A DNA stretch of 64,000 nucleotides from Aphanomyces cochlioides (taxonomy: Eukaryota > Oomycota > Saprolegniomycetes > Saprolegniales > Verrucalvaceae): assembly GCA_019828595.1 (NCBI GenBank), contig JAHQRK010000019.1:62001-126000 (forward strand). Reading direction: 5' to 3'. A program made the translations under genes and the position numbers. The notes beneath the pieces were generated by a model, which saw only the letters and a list, made by a program, of their open reading frames with translations, ran no database searches and was not told the DNA's origin. Position 1 is the first letter of the stretch. The number at the start of each line of letters is the position of its first letter. Positions 1 to 12,824 of the stretch are shown one piece after another.

Positions 1-1201
1 GCAGAAGACCGTATTTTAGCCAAAGTCGCAGCCCATCGAGATGCTTGCGATGTTCTGATGTGCTTGCTCGTCGCTGCAGTGTCGAGTCCAAAGGGTCTTC
101 GTCCATGGCCAGCCCATTTCAGCTTGGCCCAGCAAGATATCGATCGGACTCGCTTGGTTTGTCCTCGCGCCATGAAATCCCAGACTAATGCTACACTTAG
201 AGCCGTGCAATCGCTAGAGTGCCTACCTTGTCGTCGCTCCCTAAAGATATCCTTTTCCACATCTACTGTGCATATGTATTCAGCTTTCTTTTCCTTGACT
301 GCGATGATCACAGGTACCAAATCTGCCAGCAGAGTCTGTGCATCTTTTAGACTGGCTCTGGTGTCGTGTGCCCATGACGCTTGAACAAGTAGTCGACCTC
401 AGTCGTCCTGACGTCAATAAAACCACTCGTAGGTGCAAAATATCCAAGTCCAAGTCCCATCGCTTTCAGGTTCACTTCGTCGCTTTGTCGAGCTGTAGAC
501 GTATGAAATATAGGCTTGCGAGATATTTGCTTCGGAGCTCAAGTCATCCAGTCGGCCAATCCATGGTTCGACTCGATGGTTGCCAAGCACAGTTCCAAGT
601 GTACGTTCAATTCTTGACGCTTTGAATTGTTTTCGTTACCTCACCGCTTTCTCTCTTTAGTGTGTTTCCACGGAAGTCGCTTTGGATCTTTCCACTCCAT
701 TATTCAAAATGGATTGCAATCCATGAGCGGCACTCGCCACATGAGCTCTGGTACAGAACAGAACGTGCCAGGTCTTCACCTGTGAATATCTAGGAAATGT
801 CTTCGGTGATGGTATTTACTTTGCAGACTGCGTGTCAGTATCATCTCAATTCGCATCTCCAGCGTCGTCAACTGCAGCATGGTCTCGAAGGTGCAGCGTT
901 GTCGTAGAATTTGAAGACTAACATGACGTCTAGTCAAGTGTTATCGAAAGCTGCGATTTGTATCGCGGTGTGTGAAGTGATTTTGAATCCACAAGTCACG
1001 ACGCACTTGCCGTCGCAGGGTGATGGTTCCTACTACGTCGTGCAAGACGAACGTTTTGTCCGTCTACGCTACCTTGTTTTGTGTCAGCCTCCCGGTAGCC
1101 TACGACAAAACTCCCCACGCTCGATTTCATGGCCAGCAGTGTTCTCCTTCATCCTTGTCCTGCTCGTTGCTGTCACGGTTCGCTATGTAACGGAGAAATG
1201 A
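1..1201 (+). CDS. PARP16-like mono-ADP-ribosyltransferase (5' end outside window)
   Basis: The frame is open from base 1, so the gene starts upstream. The first exon (LRPWPAHF near 100-120) resembles the N-terminal helical region of PARP16. The catalytic domain is recognisable: a CFHGSRFGSFHSIIQNGL segment after an intron at 601-660, then GDGIYFA near 805-828, an intron from about 838, and the closing strand YYVVQDERFVRLRYL near 1030-1070. The protein ends in a hydrophobic stretch (FSFILVLLVAVTV) followed by a few polar residues, which is the tail-anchor arrangement that places PARP16 in the endoplasmic reticulum membrane. By family it would attach single ADP-ribose units to proteins. Exon borders between about 180 and 560 and around 775 are not resolved, and I cannot exclude damage there. 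Family assignment is good; intactness is uncertain. Confidence 0.75.
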
Positions 1202-1242
1202 AGTCGAAACTGCAACCACAGTCAGCTTTCACTCATCCTGTC

Positions 1243-3436
1243 ATGAACGATGCCCTTCGAGTGTACAAACCACAAAAACGGTAGCTCTCTGTTATCCTGA
1301 AGAAACACATTATGTGCTCTCTAGGCCACATAAAAAACGTGTTGACAAATTGCGACCGCTCATTGCACCGCATCTCGCGAAAAGGTGGCGCCAAGAAGCA
1401 GTGGAATGCACAGCGGAGATGGATTTTCAACTCCAGTGGGTCTACACGTCGCGAGACAAATTCATGGAGAGCCTACAGACGACATGGCTAGCTACATTTG
1501 GCAAATCTCGAGCAGAAGCGTATTGCATCCATGATGTTACAGAATCGTTGATGTTGTGCCAAGAGAGCTTTCGCTTGTGCAGGTTGCCACCCGAGCGATG
1601 GATGAGAGTTCTATCGACAATAGCCATAAGACCAACGCGAAACGACGTGGCGCTCCCAGTGAAAAGCAAGCCAAGGAGGAGGATAGCGTACTCTATCGAG
1701 GTAAATCAGCGGATGCTCGTCCGTCGAAACACTACTTCTGGCTAGATGCGAGACAAACTTCAGCAGCATTTGCGTGAAAAATGCCAAGGAACAATTTGGC
1801 AGGATGAAGTTTGCTCAAGACTTGCTCGACCGCTTGATGCAACTGCCTTTGTCGATCGCAGCGAGCAGGTTTGCGACCATGGATTACCTTTTCATCCCAA
1901 ACATCATGTAGCTCTTTCATTCAGCCACGTCACAGAGTTTGGCTGGTTTCCAAGTCGGAGATGCAAACGTTTTATTGTACCCTTACTCGAGGGAAGCTCA
2001 CAAGTGTGCATCCAAGGTCTTCAGCTCATGTCATCGACGAATTGACCTGACACAGTTTGACGTAGATTGCACGGTGTTACTTGGCCTCGTGTGCTCGTGT
2101 GCGGCTAATACTTTGCTTGCACCAACTCCGCCGTGCAATCCGGTTTCTCCAAGATGTCCTCCGCTTTCGCGTCCACTGCAAGGTAGCACAGCCATATCGT
2201 CAGACATATTTCAAAATGGAGCAGATTCAATATCGTCGACGTCGTGCTGTGAAGAGCATTGTCGCGCGGCGGATTCAACGCTCGGTGCGGTTCCATTTGT
2301 CGACAAAACATGCCTTGGCCACACGGATTCAAGATCTTTGGCGTGTTGCTCGCGCCAAGAAATGGTTGCTCTGGGAGAAAAAACTGCATCTCGCCGCGAC
2401 GTCCATCGGCCGTGCTGCGAAACGATACGTTTGGTTGCAAGTACGCTAGGCGCTCCATGCACAAATGCCTAAAGACATGGTAGAAACATCGCCATGGTCA
2501 AGCAAAGCGGATTCAGATTCAAGTCAAAGCATGGCTGTGGCGGCTGCATCGACGATATGCTGAAACCGTGCGCGCGGAGCTTGAAGCCCAAGCGGTCGAG
2601 TTGGCGGCGAAAGTGGTGCGTCAAGCGATGATTCTTGAGAATCAATGTGGTGACTCTTTGGTGCATTAGGCTGTACAAAAGTGCATGGAGTACTTGCTCT
2701 CGCCGGACGGGAAAGCAGCCGTGAAACGAGAGAGGCTAGCAATGAAAGAAGAAATGAAGCGCGCTGGTCCAGTGGCGCAGGCTCATGAAGCGTCGATGGA
2801 CTTGGAAACCCTTGCGATTCGCAATAGCTTTGATGCATTTGACACGGATGGATCTGGTATAAAATTCAGTAGCACGGCAAGGAACCTGAGGACTGTCTGC
2901 AGGACATCTCGACTTGGCCGAGTTCCGCCTCGTGGTATCGTCCTTGGGCGTGCCGATCTCAGAGTCTGAACTGCTCGTCGGGTTTCAAGGTAGAGTCGGC
3001 TACTATGACTCATCTCATGGTAAGCGACAGAGATGGACACGGATGGCAGTGGAACAATTGAATTCGACGAGTTTGCTCAGTGGTGGAGGACAGGTTTGAC
3101 GACGTCAGGGCCAAATACTGCCAAGCGAACGCAAATGGCATTGCTGCGACTAAAACTCCGCGGCCAAAGTTTTGTCAAGCGGATTACTGGCGGTACGACG
3201 AACATCTCTCAGTGCTTTGACGTAAAGGTTCGTAGCCGAGGACAAAGCTCGTGCCGCCAAGCGCATTACGACGCGACAAAAACACCAAGCGATGATGGAC
3301 GCACGGCGAACCTTTCGATTATTGAATCCACCGGCATGCATCTGCCATGGATGCTCTACTTGCTTTGCGCTTGAAAGAGAATGGTTCCTCCACCGAGTCC
3401 GTCACGGCTGCACTGGCCATGACCCCCTCGCTCTAG
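1243..3436 (+). CDS. IQ-motif and EF-hand protein
   Basis: The start at 1243 is chosen because the first short exon joins, through an intron at 1281-1324, to a long basic exon (PHKKRVDKLRPL onward). The middle (about 2200-2450) is rich in Arg/Lys helices with IQ-like motifs (RRIQRSVRFHL, TRIQDLWRVARAKKW), which usually bind calmodulin. Two EF-hand loops follow: DTDGSG at about 2841, completed after an intron at 2857-2902, and DTDGSGTIEFDEF at about 3034, after an intron at 2990-3030. The C-terminus is read as ending at 3436. The combination suggests a calcium-responsive scaffold, perhaps cytoskeletal or flagellar, but no specific family is recognised. Exons between 1745 and 2200 and after 3090 are not fully resolved. 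It starts only 41 bp after the PARP gene, on the same strand. Confidence 0.65.
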
Positions 3437-3512
3437 ACTCAAGTCGATCCTGAATCCTCCTCCATGTAGAGCAACTCGACTACAGCATGGATTACTTGAT
3501 CGACTTTATCCA

Positions 3513-4372
3513 TCAAGCTCTTGATCTTGGAGCTTCCAAGTTCATCTCGGTGAAGTATTGCCACCAGAGCATTTCGAGGTCGCCCTTCTTGTCAGGACTC
3601 TCCCAAGGCTTGGGACTCGACGAGCAATGCAGTACTTTGACGTCACCGACGGCATCCCAATAGCCAGGTTTCTTGGCATAAGTCAACCAATGCATGGTGC
3701 GCTGTGCATTGTAAGCAAATGGCAATCGTGCTTTGGCGTCGTACGTATACCAGTCTGGAAAGACTGCATTGAGATAGCCTACAGAGTGGACAACATGGTT
3801 AGACCCACACGATCTAGGATTGAGTGGACATACCAGTGTCGCCGCCATCGTACGACTGGAACTGCGCGCTTTGACTGACCAGTCGCTGAAAGAGCTCAGC
3901 GTTGGGATGCAAGAGCAAGACGCCAGCATTGAAGCGGTCTGGCGGAAAGATATCTGGCGCTGCTGCAAAAGGATACGGACGGATGTCACGCTCCAAGATC
4001 TGGGAGAATAGAGATGAAGTCATTGAGGAGAGTGCTTACCTCGTCTACGTTGGCCAGGACAAACGCGTCGCTGTCGATGTAGAACACCGTCGAGAACTCG
4101 ACGAGGTTGAACACGTGCAGTTTGGTATAGCCAGAGTTGATCCATCCTGGCACGTGGACGTGGACGTTAGTATTCGGCAACGCCTCGACGAGACGGATGG
4201 TGGTTGTGGATGGATAGATTTGCCGCAGCTTTTGTACGCCGCGAGGGCTTAGCTGGTTGGTGTAGAGCACAATGAGAGGGTACTTGGCTCCATACTTGCG
4301 CAAGGAGTACGCGAGCACTTGGACGCCGATAACAAAGTCGTCGGACGTGACGAGCGTCGCAAATGTCTTCAT
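3513..4372 (-). CDS. glycosyltransferase family 8 (glycogenin-like)
   Basis: The start MKTFATLVT at 4372 opens the first beta strand of a GT-A fold. The DxD metal and sugar-nucleotide motif is visible as YIDSDAFVLANVDE just before intron 1. Removing introns 4000-4039 and 3779-3833 gives exactly 254 codons, which is a strong check on the model. Downstream, FNAGVLLLHPN matches the conserved FNAGV region of GT8 enzymes, and the end carries VKVLHCSSSPKPW, like the HF-x-G-x-x-KPW region of the family. By family it would transfer a sugar from UDP-glucose or UDP-galactose. It is short, close to the catalytic core alone, with no signal peptide or membrane segment, which favours a cytosolic glycogenin or inositol-sugar (galactinol-synthase-like) role over a Golgi enzyme. 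It converges with the IQ/EF-hand gene. Confidence 0.85.
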
Positions 4373-4409
4373 GACAAATCCGGATAGGTACACTCGTTTA
4401 CATCATAAT

Positions 4410-7201
4410 CTACTCGATTGGTGGTTTGACTTTGGGCGGACGACCTCTCCGTCGCTTGACCATTGGAGTGGATGGAGACGAGTCATCACCGCCGCCACGA
4501 TGCCGCTTCTCTATCGGAGATGACGTTTCTTCGTCAGGAAATAAAGGTGGAGGTGGCAACGGGCAGTCTGGGCCGAGCTGTTCTTCCAGTTGTTTGACTC
4601 GGCGCTACAAGGAAAGAAAGCTCAGACAAAATGAGAGATTCGCGAGAGGTACCTCTTTCTCTTCAAGGACAAGCTGCAGTTCCTTGACCTGGCAATTTAG
4701 TTCCATGTGATCTGTCGTCAGTTGCTGCAAGAGCTGGTCCTTGTTCCGCAACCTCGCTTTCAGATTCTACGACAGTGTCAGTGACGTACGACAAAGTAGA
4801 CAGACGTTGTTAGCAATTCTCAATTCAGCCGCCAGACGCCCTTCGCCGATTGTGATGACTTGATCCTGCCGCATACCGAGCATGTGCTGCTTGTTGATGT
4901 TCCATGCATGCTCCAATGTCGCATGGGCCGTTAGTGCTTTACGCAGGACAGAAGCTTGTTGCTGAAACATCACATCCATTTCGCTAATTGAAGGAACCAC
5001 TCCAAGCTCCTCTTTGTACAGAGATGATTCTTCCACTCGTCCATTTGAATCGGATCGGTGCAAGTCAGACAGAGCAGATAAGACGTCAATGCCATCCGAC
5101 AGAGTTAATGGCGAGCCTTCGTGTTCTGGTGTCAACTCTCTTGGTGGTGGCGCAGCGGCTAAATAGTCTTCAATATCCACATGTTGCATCATTGTCTGCT
5201 GAGGTGGGGAAATGTTCGAGTACAGAGAGGCATTCGAGATGTAAATCAGCCATTCTTCGATCGATCGCGCTTCAATGTGGACATAGCTCTTGTCGCCAAA
5301 CGGCATGCATTCTTTCCGCCACGCAACGGGCCAAGACTCATCGGCTGCTGGGAAAATGAGAAAGACAAGCATAGCGTTACGCACCAAAATCATCATCGTT
5401 GGCCAAGAGCGCTTCGATCGTTTGGAACTGGCTAGCGTGGTACTGCACTTGCTCTTCAACAGTAAGACTCATACTACGTGCCGCTTCGACGAGCGCTAAG
5501 GCATCCTTCCCATGCAAAATATCTAAAGCCGTGCGCACGACCTGAACAGCCTTGTAAATTACCACGTCCAGGCGGCCTTGTACCTCGTTAATGTCGCTGA
5601 CAAAACTCGCCGCCGATGAATAGGTTAATCGTCTCACGCCCGCAATAATCTGAAATAAATCAAGCGTCTTCTCAAGACCAGGCGGCCTGTCTACACCGAC
5701 AAGCAATGGACCACAAAAGGGCATTCCCTGCCGATTTGTTGCAACAATTGACCATATACGCTCGAGAAGTTTGGCTAGACGTACTCTGGGGGAGGGGGCA
5801 TTGCAATGGGGACAAATAATTGTCTTGTCACGCTTGCTGTGTCGGCTCAGTGCTGGGTGCTACCGTTGGATGTAAGGTCATGAATACAATCAAGGGAAAC
5901 AAACTGTCGGGAGGATCGAAGTCTCAACACCAATCGGGCAGTTCAGGCAATGCCACATTGTCTTCGAGGTTTGAGTGCTCATCGGATTTTCTTTTCGGCC
6001 AGAAATGACACAAGTATGTCGAGGACATATCCACTCAGTCTCTTCGTCCATAGGAAATGGATATGCACCCAAGCATAATTGGTGGTATACTTTGGTACAC
6101 CTTGGAAATTCACATACGACCAATTCGCCACCAAGTCCACAGAGAAAGCATCGCTCTTCCGAGATTAAATCCACTGATCCGCCTTTCGGCTCTCGTCGCT
6201 TAGATTCATTTCCTTGTTTTTTTCGATTTGATAACGCCTCTGAACTGGCTTCATCATTTGATGCGACTAGCGTATCTGCGTTGAACGCCAAGCCACGCTT
6301 ATTTTGAGACCCATTCTGTCGCTTTGTTGATAACGATTGTGATGATACCGAGGATCCTGTTTTTGTGGAATCGCATGCTGGACAAAACCATTCTCCCGCT
6401 GGAACCTGGACCACACATTCCGCATAAATGCGACACATCGTCGGACATAGTCTACCTCGACGAGGGGAGGCTGGAGGCAGCCCATGTGATATTCGAGCTC
6501 ACAATGCTTTCCATCGCACACAATTCTTCGTTCATCCAAGCCTTTTTTCTTGCAAGCTGCGCACGGGATGTCATTCTCGACTTCAATTTTCTTCAGCTTT
6601 CTAGAAAAATTGAACCAACGTCAAGAATTCGTCAACAGGAGGGAAGCCTACAAGCGCTCTGAAAATGATTGATTCATGTAGGCTGTTCTTGCTGCTGCGA
6701 TCGCTTTTTTTGCTTCTTCAATGCCTTCCATGTATTGCAAATACATTTTCGTCCCTTTCTTTGACTTGATCGACGGATGGTCTTCCACAAATTCATTAAT
6801 GTTGTTGCGCAGAACCCATCCACTACAACGACACCAACTTGATCAAACGGCCAGGTCAAACACGCGTCACGTACTAATTGTGGGAGCCATAAAAATACAC
6901 ACAAATTTGCCCCTTCCGTTGACGGTGCGGCAAATAATCAATCCACTCTTCCATTTCGCATACCTACCGCGAAGCCGTAAGATGGGCTCTTGTGCCGTAA
7001 AGGTTTAAATGCGTACTCTTGCGGGCCAGAATGGATGAGCGCCAACGCGCGCCAAGATTACACCATAATGTTCATCCAAAGTCGATTGTATATCATCAGC
7101 GATGACCATTTCTGCGCGATTCCTTGCCTGTCAGAACAAGCAGCATCACAGAGAGTGTTCGTACCGAAATATTCTGCTTCGTCCACGCTGAGATGCGTCA
7201 T
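4410..7201 (-). CDS. PWWP-PHD-PHD chromatin reader with AT-hook
   Basis: Eight introns (7016-6964, 6874-6823, 6651-6601, 6455-6407, 5904-5824, 5384-5348, 4805-4767, 4652-4605) leave exactly 793 codons. The order is: a PWWP domain (ILARVGAHPFWPARV, then CVYFYGSHNYGWV across an intron); a first PHD finger (CAACKKKGL, CDGKHCELEYHMGCL, WFCPAC); a second PHD finger (CFLCGLGGELVVCEF, YHQLCL, WICPRHTC) with an extra CxxC tail as in NSD-type PHD modules; a helical region (KLLERIWSIVATNRQGMPF onward) that resembles a bromodomain only weakly; acidic linkers; a coiled coil; and a final AT-hook KRRRGRPPK. Such proteins read methylated histone tails and bind DNA in the nucleus. There is no SET domain, so it is a reader rather than a writer. 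Start 7201 is the best ATG in frame; an upstream exon is possible. Confidence 0.82.
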
Positions 7202-7370
7202 CGTGGCCGTCGCGCCGACCGCGGTGTGTACCTCCTTGATCTAAATGAAAAATGAACGCAAGAAATTTTTTATTCTGACGTCATATACAAACATCAAGTA
7301 TATTTGATCGCGCATAATTCGTAATTTAATTTCGCGGCCCTCCAAACGTTCGGATATGCGCAAAACTACT

Positions 7371-8376
7371 CTACTTGCGCGGCGCTGGCGCTCGCTTCGT
7401 CAAGCGAGTGAAGATGGCGTCTACTTGATCAAGCAACAAATCATAAGCGCCGTTTGCCACCAAGCCGCGGTGGGTTTGCTCGTTCAATCCGCCAGGAGTT
7501 GCAGCTTCGTCGGCCATGTCTTGAAACGACTCATGCGAAATCATGCCGGCATCGGCGAGGGATTGGAAAAACGATGCCACATAATCGCGCGAAGCTTGTT
7601 CATCTAAAAGTGACTCACAGTGAGGCAATGAACTTGAGAAGAAAGTCATACCGACGCCATTTTGGACACACCATTGCTGCAATGTGCCGCACGTTGCGTA
7701 GTAAAAGCTAATCATTGCAGTCATGCCAGTCTACGAAATGATCATGACAAAATCAAATTTGCGCGTGGACGTACGAGAATAGTGACTTCTTTTTCGTCGT
7801 TCACCATGACAGGAGTGCCGACTTGTTGAAGGAGATCGCGGACAAGAGGGTGAGGAGGATAGGCCAAGATTGGACCAGTGCGACGCGATGAGCTGGGCAA
7901 AGGGATCGTTCGGACCTAATCCAATACTTTTCGGTAAATTGCTACTGAGCTCAAGCATACCACTTGGGAGCGCGGCAAACGAAGAAGATCGAGCAGTTCT
8001 TGGTAAGGAACAGTCGCCATCATGGAGATAATCGTGACATTGGCTGGAAAGTTCAACTTTGGGAGTTCCTGTACAAGCGTCAATCGAGCACGTTTGAAGG
8101 TATGCTTACTTGTCGAGCAACTTCAGTCAAAAGTCCGATAAAGATGACATCCGAGTTGTCAATGACCGCTTGATTTGATGGCGCAATCGTCACAAGGTTT
8201 GGAAACTTCGCATGGAGAGCTTTTGCCTTGTCAGTGCCTCGGGGGCTTACGTAAATGTGTTTGGGCACCCAAGTTGACTTGTCAGCTACGGGAGTGCAGT
8301 ATCCCGACATGAGGGCACTGCCAATTTTGCCCGTCCCAACGAGGCCCAGGACCAATCCACTCTCAAGCGCTGACAT
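7371..8376 (-). CDS. proC: pyrroline-5-carboxylate reductase
   Basis: Four introns (41, 45, 44 and 48 nt) leave exactly 275 codons, the usual length of this enzyme. The N-terminus has the Rossmann nucleotide-binding motif GLVGTGKIGSALMSGY and the paired strand VIDNSDVIFIGL. The C-terminal helical domain contains LTGMTAMISFYYA and a late DEAATPGGLNEQTHRGL, matching the conserved TxxxAATPGGT region that forms the active site and dimer interface. It reduces 1-pyrroline-5-carboxylate to proline with NAD(P)H. LNE replaces the more common TTI after PGG, an ordinary kind of variation. Three CCAAT boxes lie just upstream of the start. Confidence 0.9.
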
Positions 8377-8432
8377 CTCTCTTCGTCAGGGGAAATTGTC
8401 AAATGGGAGTGAAGTAGCCATAGATTTATTTT

Positions 8433-8510
8433 GATTGGCTTAAAATTGTCATTGTTCAATTTTCGATAGATTTGATTGGCTATTACCGAAATAAGGTAAT
8501 ATGATTGGCT
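8433..8510 (-). promoter_or_regulatory. triple CCAAT-box promoter of the P5CR gene
   Basis: Three copies of GATTGGCT (AGCCAATC on the gene strand) start at 8433, 8474 and 8503, within 140 bp of the start codon at 8376. CCAAT boxes bind NF-Y type trimers in eukaryotes. The stretch between this start and the end of the next gene (8610) holds nothing else that I see. Confidence 0.6.
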
Positions 8511-8609
8511 TAAACTTATTGCGCAATGATTTCGCACCTGGATGCAAGATGCGCATCCATATCATGAGAACGAATGTGAAGATGAGGCCCTCCGCGGCGT
8601 AGAGAGTCT

Positions 8610-11600
8610 CTATTTGTCCTTGGATTTCTTTTGCCTTGCGCGTGGAAGAATCATGTCTCCGATGAACTGCTCCAGCCGCTTAAAGAATGGAATATATGGA
8701 TTTGCGACCACGTATTCTGTAAGTGCACCCAACGCCTGGCGTGAGGAGTCAATTATGCAGAGGAATGATAGCCCCACCTCTTCGAACTCAGTAAAATCGA
8801 CCTGAAGTTCGTCATTTGCAGCTGCAGGTGTCTCACTGTTCTCGTCCTCGCCTTCGTCGTCAGGGTGCCGCTGGACCAAGACGAATATTTGCTTGACTGT
8901 GTTTTCCGTCACGTATGACCCGATGAGCTTGCAATCCTTGGCCATCATGACAAATTCAGCGACACCAATTGTCGACCGAGACTTGGATGTCTTCTACAAC
9001 CATGATGAAATCTCGTCAAAGTGTGTTGAAACCGTTGTGTCGTCCATCTTGACGCTTGAGTAGTATTTGAATGTCTTTTGGAGCGGCTGCTTGAATTTTT
9101 GATACACGCCACGCACCTACAAATGCCCTAAGCACAAGTCGCGGTTTATCACGACGTACGTCGGCTGTTTGAAGAAGCAAGCGAAAAACTTCAGGCTGAG
9201 ATCGACATGCATGGGGTATGATGCATTTTTCAATCAATTCCCGTATGCGCTCTTCAAAGACAACATGGGGAAACTTTCTGTCTGCCAGCATGACCAAAGC
9301 TGCAATGAACTCGCATGGGATCATGCCTTTGCTGTTGCTTGTTGTCCTGGAAAATGACGTCAAGTCAAAAACAAGTCCCAAGACCTGGTCTTACATGTCC
9401 TTCTGCACGCACTCGTAGTACACTGCTTCGACCCACGCTTGCGGTACCTTTTTGTCGACAATCGTGCAATCCTACTCAACGTTCAAAGTGTTTGATTTGC
9501 CATGCTGTACACCAAACCTTGATGAATTTGGCCCATTCTCCAGAGCTCATGGTCGTCGAGCGTCCACGGAGCACGCCGCAGCTACACAGATTGTCAAATT
9601 CCGAGTCTTGACTTGGCCATGTCGACCTGTAATGGCGAAATATGGCAGACAGTTCTTTGAACCATTGCTGAAGAACTTTCTGAATGCCCACGACGCGTGT
9701 AAGAACCTAATCGACAGTCAACATTCCCCTTCTTCTCCAGCGTTGGGATCTACTTCGGTTTCGGAGATGGCTCCATGATGTGTTTCGCTCTGAAGCAGCT
9801 CTCGGACGAGCGAAGGCTGGATGGAAGTAAATTTCTGCATCATTTGAACTCGTCGCTCATCCACCACGTCGCCTTGGACGCCTTTGATCTGCTCCGAAAA
9901 TGCCTACGCGGTTCGAGTTCATCCCGCTTTTGCTCAAAGATGCGGATTGTACCCGCCAAGTCATACAGAGGATTTTATGAGCAAGTTTGGCCAGCACGGT
10001 CGCCCCTTCGTTCGACTTGCACGCCATCAAAGTGAGCTCACTCTGCATTTGTTTGTGGTACGCTTCGCATGCTTTGAGTTGCTTGACGAGGTTGGCCGTG
10101 ATGGCCGATGTGTTGTCATCTTGCGTTCTCCTGACTTCCAGCATGATGGATCGAACCTAATGGAAATCCCATGATGATGGACATGGCCGTCGTTTCTTCT
10201 CATACTCGTTTCCAGCTCGTGACAATGTGCAAGAAGATCTTTCGTGCTTTGTCCGTGTTGATCGGTCGAAAATGAGCTCTACAGTCAGGCTAAGACGAGC
10301 CTCGAAGAGGAACACTCTATACTCGTGCGTGCCAAACAACATGGCGACAAAGACGAGGTTCTCGACTGCTTTCTCAGCGCTGATGGACTCGGCAGTCACG
10401 ATTTGAGGCAGCGTTGTCTTGGCGTCGTCGAGGACCCACTCGCGGTTGAAACGCTCAATGTTTGCCAGACGCACATCGATGTCCAGTTCACCGACGAGCT
10501 ACAACTTCATGAGAGACTTCCCGCCAGATCAAACTTGCATCAAAGTCAAAGCTGATGGGATGCAGTGCGTGGAGAAGTAGAGAGAGTTTCGTGCCATCAG
10601 CCAAGTCGTCAGAAAAGTTCTTGATGAGTTTATCCTGAGGCCGAGCCGAGCTCCGATCGAGGTGGAGACGAAACCAGTTGAGCAGCACGACGTCAATCGG
10701 TTGACTGATGAGATTGTGCAACGATGTCTCGAGCTTTGCGTGCGGCCCAGACTGTTTCACGACAAACTCTGCCAGTGCCCGCAGCTCCGAGCCGTCGATT
10801 TGGTGCTGCAGACTGTCGAGAACGTCGCTCGAAGTCTGGATGACACTCGACTCGACCATGCGAGCCATGGCAAAGAGGCATTCCATCAGGACATGGCTGT
10901 CCTGTGGCTCCTCGTTCGTGACGGCAATCGTCTCGAGTGGTTCGTAGATGGGCTTCAGTGGCACATTGTTTCCTTGGTTGGCCTCTGACGACGACTGACG
11001 CAGTACACGATTCATTGCTTCGAGCTCTTGGACTCGCGCGACCAGTTGGTTGTTGATCGACGTGAGTTGATCGATCTGAGCTTGCATTGCGATGGTTTTA
11101 CTGACTGCTTCAGCCACTTGGACATCCTAAAAGCTCCATGAGTTTGACCAAGCAGCGCTCGTGTCTTGCTTTGTGGCGCAGTGATTCCGCCGTGACGGAG
11201 AGCATCGCTTGATAGTTGGCCGATTCCCTCTGGATGAGCATTCCATGAGTCAATTTCAGCCGAAGATAACCAGTGTACGTACATAATAAGCTCGTCGAAG
11301 GGCTTCAGCTCGCCAGGCTCTGAAAATATCCTTGATGACTGCTTTCCCAGCATGCCGATACGTTCGATCGATCATCTAGATGCAAGCCACGTAATTAATT
11401 CCACGAAGAAGAGCATGGTACAATGTAGAGTCGCCGCCGCCGTGTCGCGCTAAAGGCCCAGTTGTAGAAGAGGACGCGAAGGACTTTGCGCTGCCACTTC
11501 ATGGTTGCCGTGTTGATGATTTTTTCGAGCTTGACCAAGTCAACGTGACGTCCCGTTGGATCCCGACGCTTGCGAGTGCTTTCGTCCAAGAGTTCCAAGC

Positions 11601-12190
11601 ATGTCAGTCGCAGTCGTTTGCATTCCTAAGAGCAATCACATTCAAACCTGACAAGAGCATGCAACGCACCACAAAGTGTGGCTCCCGCTCGTGGAATTGA
11701 CGGCTTTCAGAGTTACTTGGACGAATATACACGGCGGCAAACACAATATGGAGCAGCTTCTGCAGTAATGCACCAGTTGCAGGCATTCGCACTGCCATCT
11801 ACGAATTGATTGTGGAAAACGTCATTCATGGAAGGCACAACCTTGTCGAGAAGTGAGCACGCCACCGCTGTCATGAACTCGTTGGGCAGGTCGAGCCATC
11901 CTGCCATCGTAGTTGCTTCCTGGAGCTTCAGTTCGCAGTATCTACGCTTGAGAGTATTGGCATGCGCATCAAGAATCCACTACGAACAGTGCAAACGACG
12001 CAAAGTTCACGTCAGGGTCAGGCCCTTGATGGTGTTTCGTCCATGTGTCCCACAGCGTGGCTTGCATGGCTCGATCGTCTTCTGGCACAAAGAGCGATGG
12101 AAACATAATCCCCGCTTGGTCTTTGGGCCGAATGGCTTCTTCTCGTGTAGCTGACCTGGCTGTATTAGGCTGATGGCGGTAGTTGTCCAA
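8610..12190 (-). CDS. calponin-homology-domain protein with coiled coil
   Basis: A long multi-exon gene. The best start is MDNYRHQPNT at 12190; the following FPSLFVPEDD and NFASFALFV resemble the second half of a CH domain. The exon 11117-10488 begins with a heptad-like coiled coil (IDQLTSINNQLVARVQEL) and then shows a clear CH core: VVLLNWFRLHL, NFSDDLADGTKLSLLLHAL. The next exon continues with IVTAESISAEKAVENLVFVAMLFGTH, the closing CH helix. The last exons (VTENTVKQIFVLVQRHPDDE, ending in basic residues at 8610) carry no domain that I recognise. CH proteins bind actin or microtubules and often act in flagella; fimbrin-like spacing is suggested but not shown. Intron borders are short and many, and not all were resolved. 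Confidence 0.65.
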
Positions 12191-12439
12191 GGCAGGTTGG
12201 CGTGCAGATCTGTGTCATACGTGAGTGCCGTGAGATACGTATCAGAGTCTACTACAGGCAAAGTGGTTTTGTTGGCGCGGTGCTGGAGCGGCTGCTATGC
12301 TCTGAACGCACTGCGGAGCTAGCTGTGCGTGCTCGAGGCGTCTGGTTTGAGCGAAAGACCCGAGGGAGCGACGTTGTATTGAAGAAAGGCTCCATGATGG
12401 TGCTGTCGTCGTGAAGTCGGTTTCAGCAAGCAGCAGCAT

Positions 12440-12565
12440 AAATGTCAACGGAGCGTTTCATGGCCGCGTGAGTTGTGACGTTTCGATTCTACTGGCGAAC
12501 GATGGGAAGACGTTTTTCAGCAGCATGGCAATCGTCATCGGCGTGGTTTTGCATGAATCAAAAAG
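12440..12565 (-). repeat. relic copy of the 3' end of folD
   Basis: On the minus strand the segment reads MTIAMLLKNVFPSFASRIETS, almost the same as the last codons of the FolD gene ([21 protein letters not shown] at 14797-14873). The DNA is similar too, including the antisense run gcatggcaatcgtcatcggc at both places. Nothing else of FolD is present here. The rest of 12191-12824 holds no gene that I can support; a short ten-base tandem (gccgaaccga twice plus part) lies at about 12612-12640. Confidence 0.7.
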
Positions 12566-12824
12566 CGCTGGTGTCGACAAGTGGCAAACTGACCGGTTTT
12601 TAGCTTCCTCAAGCCGAACCGAGCCGAACCGAGCCGAGCAAGCCGGTGTATCACGACGATGGCATTGTGCGGTGAGCAATCCTGGATGTTCATCGAGTGA
12701 AGATGTGATAATTTGTTGAGACTCTGGCGGGTTGGACGATGCATCACATCAAAGAATATCTCCACAGAATTCTTTGAATTGAGACTTGAGTTGGGCGAAT
12801 GCATCTAGTTGAGAAAAAAGAACC

